A stretch of DNA of 64,000 nucleotides from contig NZ_PPTH01000018.1 of the NCBI RefSeq assembly GCF_002954225.1, positions 186,001 to 250,000 of the forward strand, read 5' to 3'. Of this stretch, positions 53,808 to 63,891 are shown piece by piece. Source of the stretch: Arthrobacter ruber. Lineage in GTDB: Bacteria; Actinomycetota; Actinomycetes; Actinomycetales; Micrococcaceae. The position numbers and the translations under genes were made by a program. The notes beneath the pieces were generated by a model, which saw only the letters and a program-made list of their open reading frames with translations, was not told where the DNA came from and did not search any database. The number at the start of each line of letters is the position of its first letter. The stretch's first letter is position 1.

Positions 53808-55748
53808 CTACTCAACCGTGACCGACTTCGCCAGGTTGCGCGGCTGGTCGACGTCGTAGCCCTTGGCGCTGGCGAGGGCGAGCGCGAAGATCTGCAGCGG
53901 CACGGTGGTCAGCAGCGGTGCGAGGAGCGTCGGGGACGTGGGCACGTAGAACACGTGCTCCGAGTACGCCTCGACGGAGGTGTCGCCCTCCTCGGCGATC
54001 ACGATCGTGATGGCGCCACGCGCACGGATCTCCTGGACGTTCGAGACCACCTTGGAGTGGAGCGAGTCCCGGCCCCGGGGGGACGGCATGACCACCACCA
54101 CGGGCTGGCCCTCCTCGATCAGGGCGATCGGGCCGTGCTTCAGCTCACCGGCGGCGAAGCCCTCGGCGTGGATGTAGGCGAGCTCCTTGAGCTTGAGCGC
54201 ACCCTCCATCGCGACGGGGAAGCCGACGTGACGGCCGAGGAAGAGCACCGACTTCGCGTTGGACATGTCGGCGCCGAGCTGCTTGACCTTGTCGGCGTCG
54301 TCGAGGATGGCCTGGATCTTGGCGGGGATCGCCGAGAGGTCGTTCAGCACGTCCGAGATCTCGTCGCGGTACTTGTTGCCGCGCAGCTGCGCCAGATACA
54401 GGCCCAGCAGGTACGCCGCGGTGATCTGGGCGAGGAACGCCTTCGTCGAGGCGACGGCGATCTCGGGGCCGGCGTGCGTGTAGAGCACGGCATCCGATTC
54501 GCGCGGGATCGTGGACCCGTTGGTGTTGCAGATCGCCACGACCTTGGCGCCCTGCTCCCGGGCGTACCGAACGGCCATGAGCGTGTCCATGGTCTCCCCG
54601 GACTGCGAGATGGCGACCACGAGGGTCTTCTCGTTCACGATCGGGTCCCGGTAGCGGAACTCGTGGGACAGCTCCACCTCGGTGGGGATGCGGCACCAGT
54701 GCTCGATCGCGTACTTGGCCACCTGCCCGGCATAGGCGGAGGTGCCGCAGGCGAGCACCACGATCTTGTCGACGGAGCGCAGGATGGACTCGTCGATGCG
54801 CAGCTCGTCGAGCACGAGGTTGCCCGAGGCGTCCGAGCGCCCGAGCAGGGTCTGGGCCACGGCGTCCGGCTGGTCGTGGATCTCCTTCTCCATGAAGGAG
54901 TCGAAGCCACCCTTCTCGGCCGCGGCGGCGTCCCAGCTGACGTGGAACTCGGTGCCCTCGGCGGGTGCGCCGAAGAAGTCGGTGATGACGACGTCGTCGG
55001 GTGTGATCGTGACGATCTGGTCCTGGCCGAGCTCCACGGCGCGGCGGGTGAAGTCGATGAAGCCGGAGACGTCGGAGCCGAGGAAGTTCTCGCCGTCGCC
55101 GAGACCGACGACCAGCGGGGAGTTGCGGCGGCCCGCGGCGACGACGCCGGGCTGGTCCTGGTGCATGGCGAGGAGCGTGAAGGCACCTTCCAGGCGCTGG
55201 CAGGCCTGCTGCAGGGCGAGCGTGAGGAGGTCGCCCTCCGCGCCGCTCTCGACGAGCCCCCGGTAGAGGTAGCCGACGAGGCCTGCGGCGACCTCCGTGT
55301 CGGTGTCGGAGATGAAGGTGAGGCCCTCACCCGTCAGCTCGGCCTTCAGCTCGGCGTAGTTCTCGATGATGCCGTTGTGGATCAGGGCCAGTCGGCCGTC
55401 GTCAGCGAGGTGAGGATGGGCGTTCCGGTCGGTCGGCCCGCCGTGCGTCGCCCACCGGGTATGGCCGATGCCCGTCAGCGAGCGCGGCAGGGGATCGGCG
55501 GCGAGCTCCTCGACGAGGTTGCTCAGCTTGCCGGCCTTCTTCCGCGACTGGATGCCGGCCGGGGTGATGACGGCGACACCCGCTGAGTCGTACCCGCGGT
55601 ACTCGAGGCGCCGGAGGCCCTCCATGACGACGTCCAGGGCGCCGTGCTGCGCCTCGGACGATTCGTGTTCGTACGCCGGGGCGACTGAGTCAAGCGCCGA
55701 CGATCCCTGGCCGTGGTCCCGGCCTACATAACCCACAATTCCACACAT
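53808..55748 (-). CDS. glmS: Glutamine-fructose-6-phosphate transaminase
   Basis: A 646-residue enzyme making glucosamine 6-phosphate for cell wall synthesis. Cys2 of MCGIVGYVG is the glutaminase nucleophile; [19 protein letters not shown] follows. Two SIS sugar-isomerase domains ([43 protein letters not shown]) end in AKSVTVE. A 25-residue insertion follows the N-terminal motif, longer than in E. coli but common in this bacterial group. TACTCT (55755-55760) six bases before ATG marks a leaderless start; no glmS ribozyme-like leader can fit. Confidence 0.96.
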   Translation of the reverse strand: MCGIVGYVGRDHGQGSSALDSVAPAYEHESSEAQHGALDVVMEGLRRLEYRGYDSAGVAVITPAGIQSRKKAGKLSNLVEELAADPLPRSLTGIGHTRWATHGGPTDRNAHPHLADDGRLALIHNGIIENYAELKAELTGEGLTFISDTDTEVAAGLVGYLYRGLVESGAEGDLLTLALQQACQRLEGAFTLLAMHQDQPGVVAAGRRNSPLVVGLGDGENFLGSDVSGFIDFTRRAVELGQDQIVTITPDDVVITDFFGAPAEGTEFHVSWDAAAAEKGGFDSFMEKEIHDQPDAVAQTLLGRSDASGNLVLDELRIDESILRSVDKIVVLACGTSAYAGQVAKYAIEHWCRIPTEVELSHEFRYRDPIVNEKTLVVAISQSGETMDTLMAVRYAREQGAKVVAICNTNGSTIPRESDAVLYTHAGPEIAVASTKAFLAQITAAYLLGLYLAQLRGNKYRDEISDVLNDLSAIPAKIQAILDDADKVKQLGADMSNAKSVLFLGRHVGFPVAMEGALKLKELAYIHAEGFAAGELKHGPIALIEEGQPVVVVMPSPRGRDSLHSKVVSNVQEIRARGAITIVIAEEGDTSVEAYSEHVFYVPTSPTLLAPLLTTVPLQIFALALASAKGYDVDQPRNLAKSVTVE

Positions 55749-55754
55749 GTCACC

Positions 55755-55760
55755 AGAGTA
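55755..55760 (-). promoter_or_regulatory. Leaderless -10 element of glmS
   Basis: TACTCT on the minus strand, six bases before the ATG. The 60-base gap to coaA must hold both promoters. Confidence 0.6.
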
Positions 55761-55808
55761 CCGGTGGCCGCGTTTGTTAATGCGCAAGCCACCGGGCAGA
55801 ATCATGAG

Positions 55809-56786
55809 GTGAGTGACACGAGCACGGGGACGCAGCAGGCCACCAGTGCCGAATCCGCCACACCCTTCGTCGAACTGGACCGGCAGATGTGGTCCCGCCT
55901 GGCGAACGAGATCACGAGTCCGCTGAACGTCGAGGACGTGCAGCGCCTGCGAGGCCTCGGGGACGCCCTGAACCTGGACGAGGTGCGCGAGGTGTACCTT
56001 CCCCTCTCCCGCCTGCTGAACCTCTACACCGCCGCCGCGGGACAGCTCCACGCCGCGACGAACACCTTCCTCGGGGAGACCACCGCCAGGACGCCCTTCG
56101 TGATCGGCGTCGCCGGTTCGGTGGCGGTGGGCAAGTCGACGACGGCGAGGGTGCTGCGCGAGCTCCTGCGGCGCTGGCCGGACACCCCGGACGTGGAACT
56201 GGTCACCACCGACGGATTCCTCTACCCCAACGCGGAACTCGAACGGCGCGGCCTCATGCAGCGCAAGGGATTCCCCGAGTCCTACGACCGCCGGCGCCTG
56301 CTGCGTTTCGTCAGCGAGGTCAAGAGCGGCGCCGCCGAGGTCCGGGCGCCGTGGTACTCGCACCTCACGTACGACATCGTGCCCGGCCGGGAGGTCGTGG
56401 TGCGACGCCCGGACGTCCTGATCGTCGAGGGCCTCAATGTCCTTGCACCCGCGCGTCCGCGGACGGACGGCATCACGGGACTGGCCGTCAGCGACTTCTT
56501 CGACTTCTCCATCTACGTGGACGCGAAGACCACGCACATCGAGCAGTGGTACATCGACCGTTTCCAGTCGCTCCGCTCGAGTGCGTTCGCCGATCCGGAG
56601 TCCTACTTCCACCGGTACGCCAACCTCAGCGACGAGGAGGCGCGGCGCACCGCCCGTGGCATCTGGGAGCGCATCAACGAGCCCAACCTGGTGACCAACG
56701 TGCTCCCCACCCGCGGCCGCGCCCAGCTGGTCCTCACCAAGGACGCCGACCACTCCGTGCGTCGCATGCTGCTCCGGAAGACCTGA
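55809..56786 (+). CDS. coaA: Pantothenate kinase, type I
   Basis: A 325-residue P-loop kinase that starts coenzyme A synthesis. Walker A is [43 protein letters not shown] and YIDRF are the CoaA motifs. GTG 55809 is chosen, preceded by CAGAAT at leaderless spacing. Divergent from glmS. The carboxypeptidase gene follows after two bases. Confidence 0.95.
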   Translation: MSDTSTGTQQATSAESATPFVELDRQMWSRLANEITSPLNVEDVQRLRGLGDALNLDEVREVYLPLSRLLNLYTAAAGQLHAATNTFLGETTARTPFVIGVAGSVAVGKSTTARVLRELLRRWPDTPDVELVTTDGFLYPNAELERRGLMQRKGFPESYDRRRLLRFVSEVKSGAAEVRAPWYSHLTYDIVPGREVVVRRPDVLIVEGLNVLAPARPRTDGITGLAVSDFFDFSIYVDAKTTHIEQWYIDRFQSLRSSAFADPESYFHRYANLSDEEARRTARGIWERINEPNLVTNVLPTRGRAQLVLTKDADHSVRRMLLRKT

Positions 56787-56788
56787 TC

Positions 56789-57715
56789 ATGCGCGTCACG
56801 ACGTTCGCGGCGAGCGCGCTCCTCGTGGTGGCATTGTCGGCGTGCTCCGGCCCTGCCCCGACCGCGGCGGGCCCGACCGGCACGGCCGCGTCGTCGGCGG
56901 GCATTCCCGGCCCTGCCCCGACCGCGGCGGGGCTGACCGGCACGGCCGCGGCGTCGGCGGGCGCCCCGGAAGCGACCCCGGAGTCAGGGCCGGGTGCTAC
57001 ATCGGATCCCGCCGCTGGGCCGACGCCCGGCGGGCTTCCCGCTCCACTCCAGCGCGAACCGGCATCCGCTCCCAGCACCTCGGGGGCGGCAGCGAGCCCG
57101 GAGGCGACTCCCCCGGCCACCGGTGCGCACGCCGATCCCCGTGCCGTCGACGTCGTGGTCAACAAGCGCCGCCCCCTCGTGCCCCTGGACTTCGCACCCG
57201 CCGAGCTGCGCCGACCCGGCGTCGCGACAGCCACCGACAACGCGCTGCTGCGCCCCGACGTCTCCACAGCCGTCGAGGAGATGTTCGCGGCGGCCGCAGC
57301 GGACGGCGTCGGCCTGACTCTCGTCAGCGGCTACCGTTCCTATGCGAACCAGGAATCCACGTACGCCTCGTGGGTGGCCCAGTACGGCGACGCGGCAGGA
57401 GCCGACACCGTCTCGGCGCGGCCCGGCTACTCCGAGCACCAGACGGGCCTCGCGTTCGACGTCGGGCAGGCCGACGGCGCGTGCACGCTGGTCCTGTGCT
57501 TCCGCGACACCCCTGCGGCCCAGTGGGCGGCCGCCAGGGCCGCCGACTACGGATTCATCCTCCGGTACCCGCTGGGCTACCACGAGATCACGGGCTTCTC
57601 CGCGGAGTCCTGGCACTTCCGGTACGTCGGCAAGGACGTCTCACTCGCCATGAAGGCAGCCGGCACGCAGACGCTCGAGGAGCACTTCGGGCTTTCCGCA
57701 GCACCCTCGTACTGA
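56789..57715 (+). CDS. D-alanyl-D-alanine carboxypeptidase lipoprotein (VanY type)
   Basis: A 308-residue surface lipoprotein. The lipobox LSAC ends the signal peptide, followed by an Ala/Pro/Thr-rich linker of about 100 residues with a 20-residue duplication. The peptidase M15 domain has SGYRSYANQ, SEHQTGLAFDVG (zinc His and Asp) and ESWHFRYVG (second Glu-x-x-His). It trims the terminal D-alanine of cell wall stem peptides. Starts two bases after coaA, so probably cotranscribed. Confidence 0.9.
   Translation: MRVTTFAASALLVVALSACSGPAPTAAGPTGTAASSAGIPGPAPTAAGLTGTAAASAGAPEATPESGPGATSDPAAGPTPGGLPAPLQREPASAPSTSGAAASPEATPPATGAHADPRAVDVVVNKRRPLVPLDFAPAELRRPGVATATDNALLRPDVSTAVEEMFAAAAADGVGLTLVSGYRSYANQESTYASWVAQYGDAAGADTVSARPGYSEHQTGLAFDVGQADGACTLVLCFRDTPAAQWAAARAADYGFILRYPLGYHEITGFSAESWHFRYVGKDVSLAMKAAGTQTLEEHFGLSAAPSY
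56847..56966 (+). repeat. 60-bp in-frame duplication in the carboxypeptidase linker
   Basis: Bases 56847-56902 recur at 56907-56962 with few changes, giving two copies of a GPAPTAAG...GTAA segment directly after the lipobox. Confidence 0.9.
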
Positions 57716-57726
57716 CCGGCATCCCT

Positions 57727-58458
57727 TCACCTGCCGGGCAGGGCCACCCCGGTCTCCCCTGCCAGGGTCCGGAGCAGACGGTCCTGGAAGTGCTCGTCAT
57801 GCACGGCCCCGTGGGGCTCGCGCCGTTGCCGGTGATACCAGTACCCGCCGCTCGCGAGCACCCCGGGATCATCGCTCGTCGCCAGCCAGATCTGGGTCTC
57901 GTGGCCGAGGTCGAGGTCGTCGGGCGCATTCGGCCCGCCCATCCGGGTGGGCACCCATCCGGGGTCGACGGCGTGGACCAGCAGATCCGGACGCAGCCGT
58001 GCGAGGGCTGCGACGAGCGTGGTGACGAAGAGTTTGCTGTCGCCGTAGGAACCGGCCGTGGTCCCGCGCCAGTCCACGCCGTCGAGCACCGGGTGTCCGC
58101 CGTAGTGCGAGCCGCTGCTGAGATAGATGTGCCGGCGCGGGCCGTCGATCAGCGCCGTCAGGAGGTACGGCGCGATCACGTTGACCGGCATCACGGCGCG
58201 ACCGGTATGGACGCCGGCATTGTGGATGATGGCGTCCAGCGGATCCTGCTCGGTCAGTTCGGCCGCGATCCGCACCACGGCCTCCCGGTCCTCGAAGTCG
58301 CCCACCACGAGACCTGCTCCCCGTGCCGTCAGCGCGTCGAGGGCAGCCGCACGATCCGCGGTGCGGGCGTGCGCCACGACGTCGTGTCCTGTCGCCAGGA
58401 GGGTCTCCACCGCCGTTCGCCCGAGACCGTCGGTCGAACCCGTCATCAGTATCCTCAT
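57727..58458 (-). CDS. Short-chain dehydrogenase/reductase
   Basis: A 243-residue SDR. TGSTDGLGRTAVETL is the NAD(P) loop, IIHNAGVHTG the NAG motif, and SSGSHYGG...YGDSKLF supply catalytic Ser, Tyr and Lys. It is close to retinol-dehydrogenase-like SDRs. GGAGG seven bases before the ATG. Convergent to the carboxypeptidase gene. Substrate unknown. Confidence 0.88.
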   Translation of the reverse strand: MRILMTGSTDGLGRTAVETLLATGHDVVAHARTADRAAALDALTARGAGLVVGDFEDREAVVRIAAELTEQDPLDAIIHNAGVHTGRAVMPVNVIAPYLLTALIDGPRRHIYLSSGSHYGGHPVLDGVDWRGTTAGSYGDSKLFVTTLVAALARLRPDLLVHAVDPGWVPTRMGGPNAPDDLDLGHETQIWLATSDDPGVLASGGYWYHRQRREPHGAVHDEHFQDRLLRTLAGETGVALPGR

Positions 58459-58655
58459 GCTCTTCCCTCCTCCTGGGACCGGGCATCCTCCGAGCGTCGC
58501 CCACCCCGCCGTCGGATGCCCGCCTCGGGCCCTCGCGTGGGCACCCTGCGCCCAGCATCGTCCGCCACCGGAGAGTCCGCAACACAGTACTCCTGCCGGA
58601 TTCCCGCCACCCGCGACGCGAAGCCGACCTCACCGCGCCGTCCGGGCACCGATAG

Positions 58656-58677
58656 GTGAACGTCACGGGACGTTTAC
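58656..58677. promoter_or_regulatory. Inverted repeat upstream of the nitrate genes
   Basis: GTGAAC and GTTTAC lie 10 bases apart as near-inverted repeats, with an inner ACGT/ACGT pair. It is about 80 bases before the transporter start and could bind a nitrogen regulator; it does not clearly match the GlnR consensus. Confidence 0.35.
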
Positions 58678-58753
58678 GCAGGACGCCGCGGACGGAAACG
58701 CGCGCTCACTAGCGTCGGGGGAAAGCAGCCACACCGGCCCCTGGAGGACTCCC

Positions 58754-60166
58754 GTGAGCATCGACGAAGCAGCATCCCCCGCTCTGGCGACAGCGGCTCC
58801 CGCACCTGCCCCGAGCGCACCGCCCCTCGCCCACCGCCCCGGCCGCTGGATCGACAACTGGGACGCCGAGGACACCGACCAGTGGAACAGCGTCGGCAGG
58901 CCCATCGCCCGGCGCAACCTGCAGTGGTCGATCGCCTGCGAGTTCCTCGGATTCGTGGTCTGGCAGCTGTGGTCGATCGTCGTGGTGTACCTGCCGGCGG
59001 CGGGCTTCACCTTCTCCACCTCGCAGATCTTCTGGCTGATCTCCATGCCGTCCCTCGTCGGGGCGACACTGCGCATCCCCTACACGTTCATGGTGCCGAG
59101 GCTGGGCGGCAGGAACTGGACCATCGTCTCCGCCCTGCTCCTGCTGATCCCCACCATCGGTCTCGGGCTGTGCGTCTCGAACCCGGAGACCCCCTTCGGG
59201 GTGATGCTCACCGTGGCGGCGCTCGCAGGATTCGGCGGCGGCAACTTCGCGAGCTCGATGGCGAACATCACCTTCTTCTACCCCGCCCGCGAGAAGGGAT
59301 GGGCACTCGGCCTGAACGCGGCGGGCGGCAACCTCGGCGCCGCCGTCGCGCAGCTGGTGGTGCCCATCGTCATCGCCCTCGGCGCTGCGGCGACACTGGA
59401 CCTTCCCCTCGCCGGCTGGATCTGGGTGCCCCTGATCCTCGCCGCCGCCTTCGGTGCCTGGAGGTTCATGGACAACCTGTCGAGCGCCAGGAGTGATCTC
59501 GCGGGGTCGCTCGCGGCCGTCCGGGAACCGCACCTGTGGATCATGGCGCTGCTCTACATCGGCACGTTCGGGTCCTTCATCGGATTCGCCGGTGTTTTCC
59601 CCAAACTGATCGTCGACTCCTTCCCCGCCTTCTCGACGATCGCCATGGGACCTGCCACGTTGTCCCTCGCATTCCTCGGTCCCCTGGTCGGATCCCTCGC
59701 CCGGCCCTTCGGCGGACGCCTCGCCGACCGCTTCGGCGGAGCGGTGATCACCGTCTGCGCCTTCGCGGTGATGGCCGCGATCGCCCTCTCCGTCGTCTGG
59801 ACGCTCCCCCTGGCGAACTTCTGGCTCTTCCTCGGCCTCTTCCTCGTCCTCTTCGCGGCGGCCGGTGCGGGCAACGGAGCGACCTACCGCATGATCCCGG
59901 TCATCTTCGCCCGGCGGGGAGCCGCAGCGGGCTCCGAGCTCCGCGAATCGGTGAGCACCGCCCGCAAGTCCGCCGCCGCCCTCGGACTCATCTCGGCAGT
60001 CGGCGCCTACGGCGGCTTCCTCATCCCGCAGGTCCTCAACGCCTCGAAGGGCGCCTCCGGCAGTTACGACGGAGCGTTCTACGGCTTCGTCGGCGGGTAC
60101 GTCCTGATGCTCGCCGTCACCTGGTTCTTCTACCTCCGCCGCTCCTCGACACTCGGCAAGGTCTGA
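58754..60166 (+). CDS. narK: Nitrate/nitrite MFS transporter, NarK type
   Basis: A 470-residue transporter with twelve predicted helices and a 60-residue cytoplasmic N-terminus. GFGGGNFASSMANITFFYPAREKGWALGLNAAGGNLG is the nitrate signature motif, and the second one is in AGAGNGATYRMIPVIF. GTG start with GGAGG six bases before. First of three genes for assimilation of nitrate; the reductase starts three bases after its stop. Confidence 0.93.
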   Translation: MSIDEAASPALATAAPAPAPSAPPLAHRPGRWIDNWDAEDTDQWNSVGRPIARRNLQWSIACEFLGFVVWQLWSIVVVYLPAAGFTFSTSQIFWLISMPSLVGATLRIPYTFMVPRLGGRNWTIVSALLLLIPTIGLGLCVSNPETPFGVMLTVAALAGFGGGNFASSMANITFFYPAREKGWALGLNAAGGNLGAAVAQLVVPIVIALGAAATLDLPLAGWIWVPLILAAAFGAWRFMDNLSSARSDLAGSLAAVREPHLWIMALLYIGTFGSFIGFAGVFPKLIVDSFPAFSTIAMGPATLSLAFLGPLVGSLARPFGGRLADRFGGAVITVCAFAVMAAIALSVVWTLPLANFWLFLGLFLVLFAAAGAGNGATYRMIPVIFARRGAAAGSELRESVSTARKSAAALGLISAVGAYGGFLIPQVLNASKGASGSYDGAFYGFVGGYVLMLAVTWFFYLRRSSTLGKV

Positions 60167-60169
60167 CCG

Positions 60170-62326
60170 ATGCAGCAGGCAGGGACCGGACAGCCCACGC
60201 ACTGCCCCTACTGCGCCCTCCAGTGCGCCATGACGGTCACCGCAGGCTCGCACGACGGCGGCGCCCGCGTCGATGCCCGCGACTTCCCCACCAACAAGGG
60301 CGGGCTGTGCCGCAAGGGCTGGTCCGCAGCCGAGCTGCTCGATCACCCGGACCGTCTCACCGCGCCGCTGGTCCGCGATGCCGGCGGCGTCCTGCGGGAG
60401 ACCTCCTGGGACACCGTCCTGCGCCTCGTCAGCGACCGCGTCCGGAGCATCCAGGCCCGGCACGGCCGGGACGCCGTCGCCGTGTTCGGGGGCGGCGGGC
60501 TCACCAACGAGAAGGCCTACACGCTCGGCAAGTTCGCCCGCCTCGCACTGCGCACCTCGCGGATCGACTACAACGGCCGGTTCTGCATGTCCTCCGCCGC
60601 GGCCGCCGGCAACCGGGCGTTCGGCGTCGACCGGGGACTCCCCTTCCCCCTCGAGGACCTCGGCGCCGCCTCCGTGGTCCTGCTCCTCGGCTCCAACGCG
60701 GCGGACACCATGCCGCCCTTCATCCAGCACCTGCGGGGGGCACAGGCCGCGGGCGGGCTGGTGGTCGTCGACCCCCGGCGCTCCGCCACCGCCCGGCTCA
60801 CCGACCAGGGCCGGGGCGTCCACCTCCAGCACACGCCGGGCACGGACCTCGCCCTCCTCCTGGGCCTCGCCCACGTCGTGGTGGCGGAGGGCCTAGAGGA
60901 CCGGCGCTTCCTGGAGGCGCGCACCACAGGGTCCGACGACGTCGCGCGCGGCCTCGCGCGGTGGTGGCCCGAACGCGTGCAGGGCATCACGGGGGTTCCC
61001 GCGGCCTCCCTGCGCGCGGTGGCGAGGCTCCTCGCCGAGGGCGCCCGGCGCGGAGCGGACGGCGGACCCGGGGCCTACATCCTGACGGGGCGCGGGATCG
61101 AGCAGCACGCCGACGGCACCGACACCACGACCGCCGCGATCAACCTCTCGCTGCTCCTCGGGCTGCCGGGCACAGCGCACAGCGGCTACGGGACGCTGAC
61201 GGGCCAGGGCAACGGACAGGGTGGCCGGGAGCACGGACAGAAGTCCGATCAGCTGCCCGGATACCGGAAGATCACCGACCCCGTGGCCCGCGCCCACGTC
61301 GCCGCCGTCTGGGGCGTCCCGGAGGAGTCGATCCCCGGGCCCGGCCTCCCCGCCGTCGAGCTCCTCGGCACGCTCGGGAAGCCGGGCGGCACGCGCTGCC
61401 TGTTCGTGCACGGGGCCAATGTCGCCGTCTCCGCGCCCGACGCCGCCTCCGTCATCGACGGCCTGCGCTCCCTCGACCTCCTCGTCGTGTCGGACTTCTT
61501 CCTGTCGGAGACCGCCGCGCTGGCGGACGTGGTCCTGCCGGTCCTGCAGTGGGCGGAGGAGGAAGGCACGGTGACGAACCTGGAGGGCAGGGTCCTGCGC
61601 CGGCGCCCGGCCGTCGAACCGCCCCCCGGCGCCCGCAGCGAGCTCTGGATCATGCAGGAACTCGCGCGGCTGCTGGACGCACCCTCCCTGTTCAGCGAGG
61701 ACCCGTCGACCATGTTCGACGAGCTCACCCGGGCGAGCGCCGGTGGCATCGCGGACTATTCGGGACTCGACTACCGCGTGCTCGACGGCGGTGCCCCGGC
61801 GTACTGGCCGTACCCGGCGGGCAGCACGGGCACGCCGCGGCTGTTCCTCGACGCCTTCGCCCACGCCGGCGGGCGGGCCGTGCTGGTCCCCGTCGTCCCG
61901 CCGGCCGACGCCGCCGCGGCCCGCGGACCGGCGCCGCTGCTCCTGGCCACGGGCCGGCTCCTCGAGCACTACCAGTCCGGTACGCAGACCCGCCGCGTTC
62001 CGGCGCTGCTCGCGGCACAGCCGTCCGCGCGACTCCAGATCCATCCGTCGACCGCACAGGACCTCGGCATAACCCAGGGCGACCCCGTCGTCGTGACGAG
62101 TCGCCAGGGCGAGGCGCGCGCACTGGCGGATCTCACCCCCGACATCCGGCAGGACACGGTCTTCCTGGCCTTCCACTTCGCCGATGCCGGCTCCGCGAAC
62201 CGCCTGACGGGGAGCACCACCGATCCGGTGTCGGGCATGCCGGAGTTCAAGACGACGGCCGTCAGCGTGGCACGACTGGTCCCCGCCGACCCGGTGCGCG
62301 CCGTCGGACTGGAGGTCGTCGCATGA
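60170..62326 (+). CDS. nasC: Assimilatory nitrate reductase catalytic subunit
   Basis: A 718-residue molybdopterin oxidoreductase. A [4Fe-4S] cluster is bound by Cys12, Cys15, Cys19 and Cys47 (CPYCALQC and GLCRKG). The molybdenum ligand is the Cys in YNGRFCMSSA. LLGSNAADTMPPF, TGQGNGQGGREHG and the C-terminal FLAFHFADAGSANRLTG fit assimilatory NasA/NarB-type enzymes that reduce nitrate to nitrite. No twin-arginine signal, so cytoplasmic. The next gene overlaps by four bases and supplies electrons. Confidence 0.92.
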   Translation: MQQAGTGQPTHCPYCALQCAMTVTAGSHDGGARVDARDFPTNKGGLCRKGWSAAELLDHPDRLTAPLVRDAGGVLRETSWDTVLRLVSDRVRSIQARHGRDAVAVFGGGGLTNEKAYTLGKFARLALRTSRIDYNGRFCMSSAAAAGNRAFGVDRGLPFPLEDLGAASVVLLLGSNAADTMPPFIQHLRGAQAAGGLVVVDPRRSATARLTDQGRGVHLQHTPGTDLALLLGLAHVVVAEGLEDRRFLEARTTGSDDVARGLARWWPERVQGITGVPAASLRAVARLLAEGARRGADGGPGAYILTGRGIEQHADGTDTTTAAINLSLLLGLPGTAHSGYGTLTGQGNGQGGREHGQKSDQLPGYRKITDPVARAHVAAVWGVPEESIPGPGLPAVELLGTLGKPGGTRCLFVHGANVAVSAPDAASVIDGLRSLDLLVVSDFFLSETAALADVVLPVLQWAEEEGTVTNLEGRVLRRRPAVEPPPGARSELWIMQELARLLDAPSLFSEDPSTMFDELTRASAGGIADYSGLDYRVLDGGAPAYWPYPAGSTGTPRLFLDAFAHAGGRAVLVPVVPPADAAAARGPAPLLLATGRLLEHYQSGTQTRRVPALLAAQPSARLQIHPSTAQDLGITQGDPVVVTSRQGEARALADLTPDIRQDTVFLAFHFADAGSANRLTGSTTDPVSGMPEFKTTAVSVARLVPADPVRAVGLEVVA

Positions 62327-63891
62327 ACGGCCCTGCTTCCTCCCTGCCGTCCCGCGTCGTCGTCGTCGGCTTCGGACCCGTCGCGGCACGGCTCGTCGAG
62401 CACCTCGAACCGCTCGTCGCCGCGGGACTGGTCGCGCTGACGATCATCGGGCAGGAGCCCGACGCCGCCTACAACCGGGTGCTCGTGGCCGATCTCGCCG
62501 TCGGCCGCACCCGGGAAGCCGCCATCCGGCTCGCGGACGCCCCCGCGCTCCGGGCCGCGGGCATCGACGTGCGCCTGGGCGCCCGCGTCGTCCGGGTGGA
62601 TCGGCCCTTCCGGCGCGTGCTGCTGGACGACGGCGCGGCCATAAACTACGACCGCCTGGTCCTCGCGACCGGGTCGCGGCCCGTCCGCCCGCGCCTGGAC
62701 GGGTTGGAGACACCCGCCGGGCGGGAGGAGTCCGACGACGCGCTCCTCCCGCCCGGTGTCAGCTTCCTCCGCGACCTCTCCGACGCCCGTGCGGTCGCCT
62801 CCGCGCTCGCCGCGCGGCAGCGGATCGTGGTGCTGGGCGGCGGCATCCTCGGCATCGAGGCCGCCCTCGCAGCCGCGGAGGAGGGCGGGCGGGTGACCCT
62901 CGTCCACACCGGCCGTTCCCCCATGGAACGGCTCCTCGGGGTAGGCTCACGGGTCCTGGCGACAGCACTGCGGGAAGCCGGCATCACGGTCGTGGCCGGT
63001 GTCTCGGCAGGGATCGATCTGGAGGACGGACGGTTCGCGGGCGTCAGGCTGGAGGGGGGCGCGCGGGTCGACGGCGGTGCGCTCGTGCTCGCCTGCGGCG
63101 TGCGCCCGCGCACGGAGCTCGCCGAGGGCTGCGGCCTCGCCGTCGCGGACGGTGTCCTCGTGGACCATACGCTGCGCGCCGTCGGCACGGACGACATCTG
63201 GGCGATCGGCGACTGCGCGGAGGTGTGCTGCCTCCGCAGTTCCTGCACGGTGTGCGCCGGCCCCACCGCGCCGCAGGGCCTCATCGGCCCGGGCTGGCAG
63301 CAGGCGGACGAGCTCGGTGCCGCGCTGGTCGCGGAGCTGTCGGGGAACGGTACCGGGGCCGGCAGCGCGCGGAACAGGCACATCGAGCCCGTCGGACGGC
63401 GCGAGCCCGTCATCGTGCTGAAGGCCCGGGGCGTCGACGCCGTCGTCGCGGGCGAGACGGACGCCGACCCCTGGACGGTGGAGCCCGGACTCACCGTGGC
63501 GGAGTGGGCCGACCCGGGACACGGACGCTACGCGAAGATGGTCACCCGCGACGGCGTGCTCACCGGACTCGTCTGCGTGGGCATGCCGCGCACGGGTGCC
63601 GAACTGGTGCTTCTGTTCGAGCGCGGCAGCGAGCTCCCCGCGGACCGCTCCAGCCTGCTGCGCCTCGACAGCGCCGAAGGACTGCTGGCCGCATCGCCTC
63701 CCGGACCGGCCGCCACCCTGTGCCGCTGCGCGGGGATCACCCGCGGCACGGTGCAGGAGTCCGTGGCCGCGGGCTGCGCCTCCGTGCGGGACGTCTCCTC
63801 GTCCACCCGGGCGGGAACCGGATGCGGCGGGTGCCACGAGGACATCCGCACCGTCATCGAAGAGCACTTCACAGCGCCGGTGGCGTCATGA
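62323..63891 (+). CDS. nasB: FAD-dependent nitrate reductase electron-transfer subunit with BFD domain
   Basis: A 522-residue protein. A pyridine-nucleotide-disulfide oxidoreductase unit (RVVVVGFGPVAARLVE; RIVVLGGGILGIEAALAAAE; AIGDCAEV) is followed by a NirB-like middle domain and a C-terminal BFD [2Fe-2S] domain with CRC and CGGC. It lacks the sirohaem domain of NirB, so it should pass NAD(P)H electrons to the nitrate reductase. GGAGG seven bases before ATG 62323. Confidence 0.88.
   Translation: MNGPASSLPSRVVVVGFGPVAARLVEHLEPLVAAGLVALTIIGQEPDAAYNRVLVADLAVGRTREAAIRLADAPALRAAGIDVRLGARVVRVDRPFRRVLLDDGAAINYDRLVLATGSRPVRPRLDGLETPAGREESDDALLPPGVSFLRDLSDARAVASALAARQRIVVLGGGILGIEAALAAAEEGGRVTLVHTGRSPMERLLGVGSRVLATALREAGITVVAGVSAGIDLEDGRFAGVRLEGGARVDGGALVLACGVRPRTELAEGCGLAVADGVLVDHTLRAVGTDDIWAIGDCAEVCCLRSSCTVCAGPTAPQGLIGPGWQQADELGAALVAELSGNGTGAGSARNRHIEPVGRREPVIVLKARGVDAVVAGETDADPWTVEPGLTVAEWADPGHGRYAKMVTRDGVLTGLVCVGMPRTGAELVLLFERGSELPADRSSLLRLDSAEGLLAASPPGPAATLCRCAGITRGTVQESVAAGCASVRDVSSSTRAGTGCGGCHEDIRTVIEEHFTAPVAS

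Noticed and set aside
53808..56753. An extended minus-strand reading of glmS reaching across coaA.
   Set aside because: GlmS must begin at MCGIVGY since Cys2 is catalytic; the extension is antisense to coaA.
59536..63891. A very long open frame of about 1450 codons across narK, nasC and nasB.
   Set aside because: Only its last part, from 62323, is the nasB frame. The rest is an off-frame shadow of narK and nasC with Arg/Pro-rich translation typical of high-GC DNA.
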